Of a stretch of DNA of 64,000 bases, positions 1 to 10,512 are shown in pieces. The translations under genes were made by a program, and so were the position numbers. Source of the stretch: Gremmenia infestans (Eukaryota; Ascomycota; Leotiomycetes; Helotiales; Hamatocanthoscyphaceae). Under the pieces are notes generated by a model. That model was not told the DNA's origin, ran no database searches, and worked only from the letters and a program-made list of their open reading frames with translations. The number at the start of each line of letters is the position of its first letter. Within the stretch, counting starts at the first letter, position 1. The stretch covers positions 1,426,001 to 1,490,000 of the forward strand of contig JAFEVB010000010.1 of NCBI GenBank assembly GCA_032629725.1, written 5' to 3'.

Positions 1-640
1 ACCGGCTGCGCCGGCAGCCACGCGCACGTCATCGCGCACTACGAGCAAGTAACAGCCCGGAACAGAGAGCGCCGATGCATCGAGCACGAGGTGGATCTGG
101 AGATGGATGGGGAGAATGACGCACGGCTGCAGGAGGCGCGGCTGGCGCGGCTGGCGGAGCTGTGTGTCGATGGGGAGGGGATGATTAGGCCGGGGACGTG
201 CGAGAGGATGTGTGTGTATTTGGCGGGGCGGGGGGAGAGGGCGGCGAGGGCGAGGGAGGAGGAGAGGGCGTGGGGGCGCGAGAGGGAGGCAGAGAGGTAT
301 AGGAGCGCGATGGTGGAGCGGGAGAGGAGGAGGCAAATGCATGTCATGGGGGACTTGTTGAGGGCGAGGAAGCATGCGCAGGAGAGGGAAAGGACTGTGC
401 TGCAGGCGAAGGTGAGGGCTCATGCTGTTGTTTGCCCGCAAGATCATGCGGTTGCTGAGAGGAGGGGACAAGGATATGGACGGGTTTATGGACCACCAGG
501 ATTTGAACGGAATTATTGAGATGGTGGTGATTGATGGGGAAATAATGGAAGAGTGTTTAATTTCGACAGCAAGCTCTGAAGGGATTCAAGAGGAAACCGC
601 TTTACACGCAAGGAAATTATCAAGAATGAAAGGACAATAG
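1..640 (+). CDS. Hypothetical protein, 3' part, truncated by window edge
   Basis: An open frame runs in from the left edge to a stop at 517-519. It is rich in Arg, Glu and Ala, looks like a charged helical or coiled-coil segment, and I recognise no family. A second frame, 443-640, contains an EF-hand-like loop (DKDMDGFMDHQDL at about 474-512). The two frames join in phase if 412-442 (GTGAGG to GCAAG) is removed as an intron, but 31 nt is shorter than normal fungal introns, so this may instead be a frameshift or two unrelated frames. The codons are GC-rich on the left and become AT-rich after about 530. It could be the tail of a real gene or a decaying copy. The start lies outside the window. 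Confidence 0.3.
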
Positions 641-1435
641 AGGATAGTAACAAGATATATGAACCGATTCAGGTGCAACTGCCACTAAGGCTGTCGGTGG
701 ATAAAGCTAGAATGGTGCAGTTTTACTGGCAAATAATAAATCACTGCTTGGAAGCATACTTCGTACCACATCTAGAAATAATTTCTAGACCTAAATGTGA
801 TGGCCAAACTAGCTTCATATATCTTTTACCTGACTGTATGTACTACTATACAGAATACATGTGAAATGCTCCAAGTGAACAAAGCTTTTGAAGGACTATC
901 GAATCGAAGTGGGTCATGTGACACGACTAAGGCAAGGACATCTTGTCCATGCTGCAGGTAGCACAACCCCTGAAAAAGAAAAGCTAGTAGATGATTTCTG
1001 CAAACTTGCTGCACCAAATCGTTTTGTAGTGGCTAGTATCCTTCAAACCCCTGCTCCACAAGATCGTCATCTCCCATATCGATGTCTTGAATGTAAGCGT
1101 TTCAGGTACACACTTCAAAAGATCTGAGCGTCCATGCTTGAATTATCGACTTGGATGGATTCTTGGCGCAAGCTAATACGATTCGTGTTTATTGTGGGTA
1201 GAAGTAGTGACGAATGCGTGGAAGAGGTTGTTTGAGATGACGCCGAGGGTAAAGCTTCGTTTTATTGAGGAAATATAGTATGAATGTCACCAAAGCCCGA
1301 TAGACAACCTCTCTATAGATGATCGAAAATATAGTCTGTGTATGGTATGTCGAGCTACAGGCCATCTGAATGCCGACTAGTATCAGCGCTCCAGTAGCTC
1401 AACCTTACACACACTGCTTCAAACGCTGGTCGTTG
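641..1435. other. Intergenic, no recognisable gene
   Basis: Only short open frames are present, for example 888-1127 on the plus strand (79 codons). None shows a known motif or a spliced continuation that I could find. The 3' ends of the flanking genes face each other here. Confidence 0.5.
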
Positions 1436-4400
1436 TTACTGTAACAGTGCAATTATCTCATGCAGCTCTTCTTTCTCAGTAGAAGCGTCTCGATCTGCGT
1501 GCAATGATATTGCATATTCAAGCGGGTTCAGTGAGTTTGCATCTTGAACCATTCTGTCTGCTCCCCAGTCGAGTAGCAGCTGAACGACTTCTACATTCCC
1601 GGCTTCGACAGCCAGATGCAATGCCGTCTTCTCATCAACAGCACATTTGCGGTCTAAGTCTTCTGCATCATTCCACATTTCAAGCAATTCAATGAGGATT
1701 TCTCTGTTGACAACCATATCATACTCGTCTTGTGACACAATCATCGCGTCAGTTTCTTCATGCAAACGATGGCAGATTCCTGTATTTGCCCATGCTGCGC
1801 GATGTAATGCGCTCATATTACGTTCTGGTTCAACAATGAATTCTATTTCATCGTGTTTGTTGCATTGTTGAAGAAGATATCGAAGTCGTGGAATCGTATG
1901 CTGTGACGAGGCAGCAACAAGATGGCCGAGAACAGTTGTCGGGTACTCGAGAGTAATGAAACCAGAACCCAAACTCAATGCATTGACATTAGCGCCAAGA
2001 TCTAGTAGTTCAGTGGCCATGTTGAAAGCATTGTTTTGCACAGCCACAAGGAATGGAGTTTCTGCGGTGTCATTTGGAAAAGGTTGCTGACGAACTTCTT
2101 CCCCTTCACCTATGGCTGGAGTCTCTGGCAAACCGTCAACATGCAAACCAGAATGTACCAGCCTTGACGCCAGGGAGACATCAGAATTATGCCCAGCGTT
2201 TGCCAAGATGTGTAGAGCGGTCCAATTCATCTCATCCCGAGTATATGGATGTCGTCCCTTTGCTTTTGGATCAGCACCATGCTCAAGTAATTTATCAACG
2301 AGGTGTCCTCTATTCCAGCGCACGGCTTCTAGCAGTGGAGTACGTCTCGCACTTCCACCAGGATATTCTATATCGGTTGGATGGAATGCTCCTTTGCGTG
2401 ATGACGGACACTTTCCTTGAAAGGGCCCAAGTAATTCTTCGACTCGAGGGGAGAGGAGGTATTCTACAACGTGATCATGAGCGCTACTGACAGCGTTGTA
2501 AAGTAACGTCGCCCCAAATGCCCCAATACCTGTCCCAAATATAGCGTTCTTAGATTCCGTGACTAAAAAGTCTAAAGTGCTGTTCAACCTCTCCTTGAAA
2601 TTGGAACCGTGGCGAAGCATCATCGAAAAAGTGTCAGACCCCTCAGTGGCTGCATGTAGCAACTGGTTAAAGGTGAAACCAAAATTAGCTTTCTTCATTG
2701 CTTCCACCATAAGCTGCAAGCATTCTTTGTTGTGGCAGAAAGCTGCCAATTCCATTGGTGGAGAAGACTCCGGATTATCCTTTAAGTAAAATACACATAA
2801 TGAAGCATCTTGGGTTTCCTCAAGTAAAACTTTGACGATATGAGGTCGATTGTTTTGGATTGCCCAAGAAAGAGGTGTTCCTGGACGCTCGTGGTCCACA
2901 ACAATACCGGAAGGAAACATCGAGTAGGCGATCTTCGTACGGTTACATTCGCGAACATTGGCACCACCAGTAAGCAATGCTCTTGCAACTTTTTCAGTCT
3001 GCGAGTCTTCAAATGAAATCAACCAATGAAGGGGCGATTCTCCCACGGGTGTTGCTATTGAGGCATCACCACCAATTTCGAGAATCGCAAGAACGGTCTC
3101 CACTTGCCCTGCCCTGCAAGCACACAGTAATGGTGTCTCCCCTACGTCATTTATTTGATCAATCAACAGCGGAAAAGAATTTAGCAGTTCCTTTATTGCT
3201 GAGATCTTTCCGGCACTCGCAGCCAGATGAAGGATCCCATCTCCTCGTTTGTTGACTTTGTACTCCGCAATACGATTTAACCTTCCCAGGTTTTTGACCA
3301 GTATTTCAGAATTGTCGAAGGTGGCCATCCACTGCCAGTATGTGAAGCCCCCGAGCATTTGATCGGGATAGAAGAAGTTTGCTCCAACTCCTGCGAGCAC
3401 GTCACGAAGAAGGACTCTCAGTGAGGTGTATTTGTTCGGATCAACCTGCTGCAGATCCTTCAAAGCCGTGCGCGAGCCTGCAAAAGCTGAGTCGTATAAT
3501 GCCAATCTTAATTCCTCATTAGGTGTGAAGTCTTTATCAAGTGCTTTGCAAATGCGGTAAGCATAAGCCCGAGACGGCCAATGGTCAGCCCCTTTCTTCG
3601 ATGTTAAGAGCAGAAGTCTCATCGCCTCCTTGAAATCGTGCTTTGTCCCATAAGCATTTATATAATACGAAGCGAGAATGAAACAATCTGGGGCATTTAT
3701 GAGATCATAGGAAGAAGCTTTCTGCGTTTTTGCGAGAGATCGCTCGAATAGAAAACACTGGACAGCTGGTTCCATAAGTTTCATTTGCAGCCAGGAAAGA
3801 AGATGATGCTATATACATGTTAGCAGATTATCAATCAATATAAATTCAGAAGCCTGTTTACATCATAACTGGTCTTAAGCAGTGCCCCTTCATCTTGCAT
3901 CGATAAATCAACTCTGGTATTTCTTAGTAAAGGTCGCATAATGTAAAGTTGTCAGTCATACATAGTTTCCGTGGAGGTATCTCCTCTCAGCTCGCTAAGA
4001 GCTGCTTGGAGGTCTCTTTCGTGGGGAGCTAGATTTAGGCATTTGCTCAAAGCGGCTGGTAATTTGCCGTAAAAGGAGTTTTGGCGTGCCCATTTCAACA
4101 GCATCTTACAGATTACATCTGTAGGCTTAGAAGTTGCAATGCAATTCCTTAAAACATCCTTCAGCACCGAGTACATATTATTCCATGTTTGGGAGGTAGT
4201 TTGAGCCGAGTTAATGGTGGTTGCTAGAAGACGGAGGCTGGACAATGCTTGAGCGAGGTCGTCTGGAGTTACCCTTTTCTGGGAACTCTTCTGCTCCGCG
4301 ACTAGATACGGCAAGAACCACTTCTCAATCGCAGTATTCTTTGCAGGTCCGTCCATCCCTTTATATGTCTCCAAAAGTTCCATGTACTTATCTCCTTTCA

Positions 4401-5511
4401 CCTCAGGCGTGATCAAGAATCGGAAGGGATCATTGCCATCGGTAGCTAGGCGCCACACCAAGAGACCAAATGAATAGATATCGGTTGCTTTGAGGAAATA
4501 TTTTGTCAGACGTTGCTTTGCTTCGGGGGCTTTCCAGGGTCTTGTGCCTCCTATATAAACTTCGGTATCTGTGGCTTCTCCAACGAGGGAAAAGCCAAAG
4601 TCCGCAACTTTTGCCAAGTATTTTTTCAGGGGATGAGAAAATATGAGCACATTCTCGGATTTCACATCACCGTGAACAATTCCACACTGATGAAGAACCT
4701 GAAGCCCGGCACCGACATCAAGGGTTATAGAGCTCCTCATTGAAGGTTCCAGATCTTCCCTCTGTTGAAGCTGTGCGAGGTTCCCATGCTCTGCATATTC
4801 AACCACCAGGACTGGCATGCGATGTGAGGGATCGTAATAATTGGAGCCCCACGCCAGTCCAAGGAAGTCCACAATATTTGGATGCTTCAGAAGTGGAGGG
4901 TGAACCAGAGCAAAAGCCTCCATCATTGCTGCCTTCATAGCTTGACGAGTCTCGGGGGTTGGCTGACCGATATCTGTGAAAGCAACTCTTGCAACTTTAT
5001 AGACAACGTATTTGGGCAAATTAACTTTGGGCTTGTGGATGATCGTTATCATTCCATCCATGTTTCGTGTCTCGCACCAGGTAGGTTGACTGATGATAGC
5101 TTTCCTGAATGCTGAGAATGAGGCGCCATCTCCGATAATTGTTAATTGATCGACGGCGAGAGGTTCGAGGAATAGTGATGGAATACTGGATTTCACCATG
5201 CTTCCAGCCTTTCTTGCCATAGCGACAAAATCAAAGACGTGAGGTACGAAGATATCTTGCATCAAGGCTGCAGCTTCACTGGTATCAACAGCAGAACTGT
5301 CTGCATCCGCAGCCGCAGACGTGCTGGCTTCGGAAGCTGGAATGGAAGTGACCGCTCTCCCCGAAAAAGATGTCATCTTGCTACTGGTTAAAACGGATGT
5401 GTTGAGGCGATAGATACCGTTTTCTAAGAGTTGGAGGGTGACATGCATGTTTGTTTTTTTCAGCTCGGAACGCCACAACATGCATATAGATGAATCGCAT
5501 GACACCGCCAT
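1436..5511 (-). CDS. Protein kinase with C-terminal ankyrin repeats (about 1,324 aa)
   Basis: Exons are 3962-5511, 3862-3913 and 1436-3808. The introns 3914-3961 (48 nt) and 3809-3861 (53 nt) both have GT-AG ends and good branch points (TACTAAG, GCTAACA). Splicing removes the apparent stop at 3952 and keeps one frame. Residues about 121-390 form a complete TKL-like kinase: VYKVA lysine at about 172, HGDVKSEN at 280-287, DFG at 304-306 and APE at 328-330, so it should be catalytically active. A helical region with Sel1-like character follows (about 540-640), then many ankyrin repeats to the C-terminus. The start could also be the Met at 5448 or 5376. It is divergent from the HeLo-pseudokinase gene with almost no spacer, suggesting co-regulation. 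The likely role is signalling kinase, with the ankyrin part as sensor or scaffold. RIPK4/ANKK1 in animals share the kinase-ankyrin order, but this is not a claim of orthology. Confidence 0.85.
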
Positions 5512-5625
5512 GTATCACATCCACAACGCAACTACAACTTCGTTAATAAATTCAGCGGCAACCAAAACTATCTCAAAACCTTATCTCAAGTGCAACATCC
5601 AGTTTTGATTCATCACTCGGTGCCA
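5512..5625. promoter_or_regulatory. Short bidirectional promoter between divergent kinase and HeLo genes
   Basis: Only 114 bp lie between the presumed start codons of the minus-strand kinase-ankyrin gene (5511) and the plus-strand HeLo gene (5626). Both 5' leaders and the core promoters must fit here or overlap the opposite coding region. I see no clear TATA box. This arrangement favours joint expression. Confidence 0.5.
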
Positions 5626-7509
5626 ATGGACCCAATCTCGGCGGCTGGGATCGCCCTCTCCGTCGCTTCTCTCTCCTTTGATGTTTTCGCTGGCTGCGTG
5701 CGAGGCTTTGTACTCCTGTCAACAGCCCATAACCTGGGTAAAGACGCATCGTTCCTGCGGACAATGTTGAAGGTTGAAGAATATCGTTTAGTGCAGTGGG
5801 CAGATGCTGTCGGACTCACGTTACCGGAATCCAAGACCATCACCAGGATCAATTCTGCTCTGGCAGAGGAGCTCATGGCCCATTTGCAGGACAGATTCAA
5901 CCAAGATAAACTTAGAGATCGATATAAGCTAGAGCTAGCCCCCTTGCCTTCATCTAAACAGGCTGAGGAGGCAAGCGCAGATGCGACGGCTACACAAGAC
6001 ATATTGGCGAAAGCAGTCAGCGATAAGAAACGTGGGGAGATCCTTGCACGAGCGAGGCTCATTCAGGACAAGAATACTTTGCCGAAACGGCTCTGGTGGG
6101 CAGCAGTGGATAAGTCGCGGTTTGAGGATCTGATAAAGGATGTTGGGAAAATCATCGATGCTCTCTGGGCGCTCCTAGAGCCGCAGAGACAGACGGAGCT
6201 ATCCCAGCAGATCGAGCGAGCGCTGTCATTGCTGATCAAAACGAGCAAAGATCTAGATGGATTGAAGGGATTACAAGCCAGTCTCAGATTCCAAACAGAT
6301 ATATCAAAGACGCAGGCTTCCCTGGTCACAGCAGCTGGCTTGAAGATTGTAAGAGAACAGCTGCCAGATGAAAATGATGCTCCCACGCCCATGGCGATCG
6401 CTCCTGCTTCTCAGTCACACATAAACACGCAAGAGTCACCCGTGCCGTTGGGCAGCATTCGACCCATCCCACCGAGTGACCTGAACCAGTTGGCTCTTCC
6501 TTTTCAACCATCCACGCAAGTTCGTGAAGCAGCTTTGCCGCCGTTGAAAAGGACCCTGCTGAAGCGAAACAACAACAAAACGAGCAGGAGCGGAGTGTAA
6601 GCCGCCGAGTACTCTGGTAAACCGGTTCTGGTTGAATACAAGCAAGTGGCACCGGGAACAAAGGCAAAATTACGACTGCGAGCAAAAAACCTAGCAATTC
6701 TGTTGTCGCAACCAAAGCAGCCCGGATTCTGGACACTGAAATGTCTGGGTTTCCTGGAAGATACTGGCGAGTTTGCTTTCGTGTACGATTACCCTCAACC
6801 TCAGCCATCCTCCAACACACCAACCTTCCGATCACTGCAAGATCATCTCGGAGGTTCCAAAGCCCAAGCCCCGAGTGTGTCGGTACGGATCAAACTCGCC
6901 CTTGACATCTGCAGAACACTTCTCACGGTTCATACGGCGGGTTGGCTACACAAGAACGTATGCTCTGAGAATATTCTATTCTTTCCCTCGGATCCATCAC
7001 TGGGAGATTCTTTTAGTAGCCCCTACCTGACTGGCTTCGCATTCTCGCGCGTCAATTCTACAATGGAGATGAGCGACCAGGCAAGAGCAGACCCCAAGCT
7101 CGATATCTACCGGCACCCTCACACATTAGGCGAACAAGCTAGGCCGTATGCAATATACATGGACTTGTATTCTCTGGCGGCCGTTCTTGTTGAGATTGCA
7201 GAATGGCGTCCGTTGAAGCATATCATCAAGAAGCACGTTGATGTGACGAAACCTGGCGCCGACGTGTATCTTGAAGACTTGTGGGGCATTCAGAGCTGGC
7301 TTGTGAGGGAGCAAGTCTCAAATGGTCATGTTCACTTTCGTATGGGAGATGTATATGGCGAGGGGAACTCTATGTTTTTGGCGCAGAGAATCGTTCAGGA
7401 TCAGGAGGGGCAGGAGGGGGAAGAGGGGGAGGAAGAGGGGGAGAGAGAGGAAAAGGACTTGCTCGCCTTCCACCAATTCGTGGTTAACCTCAGCCAGTGT
7501 CATATATAA
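5626..7509 (+). CDS. HeLo domain-pseudokinase protein (possible cell-death effector)
   Basis: I start at the Met opening MDPISAAGIALSV (5626), the usual beginning of HeLo proteins; an upstream Met at 5590 is in frame. Residues about 1-210 match the HeLo (HET-S/LopB) helical domain, including a GCVRGFVLLSTAHNLGKD segment like that of HET-S. A Pro/Gln-rich linker follows, then a kinase-like fold from VLVEYK (about 6628). The catalytic loop reads HKNVCSEN instead of HRDxxxxN and the DFG position reads LTGFAFS, so it is a pseudokinase. It ends in a Glu/Gly-rich stretch near 7405-7450. An in-frame TAA at 6598-6600 separates the halves. Removing 6520-6609 (GTTCGT to CCGAG, 90 nt, in phase) would give one protein of about 597 aa, but both splice sites are weak. 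The alternative is a broken gene. HeLo domains are known to kill cells by attacking membranes. Confidence 0.75.
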
Positions 7510-8214
7510 TACAAACATGCATTTTTGAGCTCCATCTTCCTACATATAGAGATGTTGAGATTAAGTGAAAATTAAAGTATGGCCAGACCCGGGATGTGAG
7601 TTCTCCGTTGGTCAGAGCTTCATCCTCGTCCCCACTCCGGGGAACCTTGATTCGCTAGTAGCTCCTAATTGGGCATGACGTCGATCCAAACCTTGCATAG
7701 CGTGCATTAGCGGCCGCCTTGCCTTGATTTATTCACATCCATGCCATGTCCAGCTGAATGAAGTGCAGTACCGAGGAGTGCCTCGCCTCGATCAATTATG
7801 AGATGAGAGCAAACAACCAGATCTGAAGAACATACCTAGGTCCCGCTTCCTCGTGTGTGTTATGTAACGTATATGCTTCATCGTGATTGGTTTCGATTCA
7901 AGCAAATGCCAAGTGAATAAGATTATGAGACAATCTCTAGCGTTGTACGATCGCCATCAAGCCACGGCATGCATGCGGCATGGTATATGGAAAGAACAAC
8001 GAGTGACGACACTACTCCCGCAGGTACTATTGTATACATGCTATGCGTGCACGAACCTTGTTCCCTTGGCGTTTGATTTCTTTCCCATGGTCTTTCCCTC
8101 TTTCCCATCTTTACTCTCCCCCTGCCTCCGCATCTCTTTCTCTCTCTCTCTCTCAACATCCTTCACAACCAGACTTGAAGCTGAGTCCGAGTACCAATTA
8201 CCCAGCCAGTCAAC
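7510..8214. other. Intergenic region with pyrimidine-rich leader
   Basis: No gene is seen. A CT-rich stretch at about 8088-8154, ending in a run of CT dinucleotides (8133-8154), sits directly upstream of the Pns1 start. This is typical of promoter/5'-leader DNA of well-expressed fungal genes. A rough GAATTC-free spacer with no repeats fills the rest. Confidence 0.5.
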
Positions 8215-8290
8215 ATGTCCTACCCGCCCCAGAAGAACGGTGCTCCCAATTACTACCAGGAAGGACAACAAGATATCGGCATCCAGCAGC

Positions 8291-8322
<32 letters not shown>

Positions 8323-9950
8323 CCCAACCAACCGCAGCAATACCCCCAGCAGCCTCCGCAGTACGGCCAACAAGCAAACAACAATGAGAAACAGGACTTT
8401 CAGCAGAAATTCCAAGTTGATAGGCCAAAGTACAACGATATATGGGCAGCATTGCTGTTCCTTGCCACCTTTGCAGGATTCATCGCCGTCTCAGGACTTT
8501 CGATTTACGGGTACAGTTCGACAAAGGGAGCTCAGGGCGGAGGCATTTATAATTCTGGGGTGACGACCTTGGCTTTGAATACAAATACCATAATTCTATT
8601 GTCAGTATTCAATTCAAAGATCAAAGTGAACTTGGGCACTAATGCTACGGCAGTGCATTCGTATTGGCGGTGGCGTTTGTCCTGTCGTTTGTATATTTCT
8701 GGATCATCCGAGCCTTCACCAAGCAGTAAGGCAACCAAAACATGGTTCGACGTAGATGCTGATCAGGATCATAGGGCTATATGGATTACTGGCATCCTCC
8801 AAATCGTTTTCGGCCTAGGGACTGCCATTGTCTACTTCACCAGGCATTACTATAGTGGAGCCATCGTTTACCTCCTATTCACCGTCTTTTATATCGTCTG
8901 CTTCATAAGCTGGATTCCTCGAATTCCCTTCTCCGTCTTGATGCTCCAAACCGTCATCGATGTTTCGAAAAACTACGGGCATGTCTTTATTGTTTCTATG
9001 ATTGGAGGACTTATTGCCACGGCATTCGGAGCTTGGTTCTCGGTGACGTTGGTTGCGATATACGCGAAATACTACCCCGGAGGTCCTGGTTGCAGCGTTG
9101 ATGGTGGTGGCTGCAGCAAGGCTAAAGTCATTGGATTGATCGCCTTTATTACCTTTGCTGCTTATTGGATCACAGAAGTCATCAAGAATGTAATTCACGT
9201 CACCATATCTGGGGTCTACGGATCCTGGTATTTCTGCGCTCAAACGCCAGGAGGCTTCCCAAAAGGAGCCACGAGAGGAGCTTTCAAACGTTCCATGACT
9301 TACAGCTTCGGCAGTATCAGTTTTGGAAGTTTGATTGTAGCTATCGTTCAATGTCTTCGTCAAGCCTGCTCGATTGCTCAGCAGAACGAAGCTGCTCAAG
9401 GTAACATGGTTGGGTCTATTCTCTTCTGCATCTTAGGTTGTTTCATTGGGATACTGGACTGGGCGATTCAGTTTATCAACGAGTACGCATTCTCGTACAT
9501 TGCTTTGTACGGAAAAGCATATGTTCCAGCTGCAAAGGTATTTCACTCTTCCTTGATATCTCACGCTTTCTAACAAAGATTCAGACAACTTGGACAATGA
9601 TGAAAGACCGTGGCGTCGACGCTCTCGTGAACGAGTGCCTCATCAACCCCGTTCTAACCATGGGCGCCGTCTTTGTGGCATACGTTTGTTCTTTCCTGGC
9701 TTACCTTTACCTCGAGTTCACAAAACCGGCGTACAACGACGGAAATGCTTTTACCGCCGTGGTCATGGCTTTCGCTTTCTTGGTCGGATTGCAGATCTGC
9801 AACATCTTCATGGTACCGATTAAGAGCGGAGTGTCGACATTTTTTGTAGCCATGGCGTTTGACCCGCAAGTGTTGATTAATGAGTATCCGGATCTATGGC
9901 AAAGGATGGTGGCGGTTTATCCTCATGTTTCACAAGCTGTGCATGTTTAG
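8215..9950 (+). CDS. PNS1: Pns1, choline transporter-like (CTL/SLC44) membrane protein
   Basis: Exons are 8215-8600, 8654-8725, 8775-9537 and 9585-9950, giving 528 aa. All three introns (53, 49 and 47 nt) are GT-AG and restore the family sequence, for example NTIILF|AFVLAVAFV and FTKQ|AIWITGIL. The N-terminus is cytosolic and low-complexity (MSYPPQKNG, then 13 Gln). About ten hydrophobic membrane spans follow, with the conserved CTL segments GAIVYLLFTVFYIVCFISWI and KDRGVDALVNECLINPVL. Pns1 is a plasma-membrane protein of the choline-transporter-like family; yeast Pns1 is not essential and its substrate is not settled. The length agrees with fungal relatives. It stands alone on the plus strand between the immune-type pair and a minus-strand terpene-synthase-like gene. 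Confidence 0.95.
8284..8322 (+). repeat. CAA/CAG microsatellite encoding polyglutamine
   Basis: Two CAG codons followed by eleven CAA codons encode residues 24-36 (13 Gln) in the cytosolic N-terminus of Pns1. The repeat is almost pure CAA and so likely to vary in length between strains. Confidence 0.9.
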
Positions 9951-10512
9951 CCTAAGTCTGGGATGAGATGAGTGGGTGGATGAGGTTTACGAAGGGTGGT
10001 CATGAAACAAAGGAAGGGGTGGGAAGAAGTAGGCTTAGGACCAAAATTGGTCTATTAAGGCGTAATATGAGATACCCCAATGGCGTTCTGGATTCAACCC
10101 AGGAAAAAAAAACTCACAGATTAATTGTACATAGTCAATACATCGCTATCACGGCTCATGTCAAACTTTGCGCCGTACAGCGATTGATTCCCACCATCTT
10201 ATTTCGAACTCCAGAACCCATGACTAAGCCGATTATAGCACGCTAGACCTCAACAGTTCCCCTAACGCTGCTTATAAACATCTACGATGAATGATGGAAT
10301 CTAGTCCGACCCATGGCCAGTGCAGTAATTGACTCCGCGTGCATAGACATATGCAAACAGATGATGTATACGTATCTCACATGACCTCCTACACCACCCC
10401 TTCCCTAGCTCACAAACCTCACTTCACAAACCCAAAAACCCCCTCCCATGACCAAGCTCACCACACCCATATTCAACTCCAGATCCAGATTCCCTCCCCC
10501 CGCGGAAAACTT
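9951..10512. other. Convergent intergenic region
   Basis: This is the space between the 3' ends of Pns1 (plus) and the terpene-synthase-like gene (minus). I see short open frames without motifs and no RNA gene. Confidence 0.5.

Noticed and set aside
8041..8415. Minus-strand ORF with a leucine run
   Set aside because: It is the antisense shadow of the Pns1 CAA repeat.
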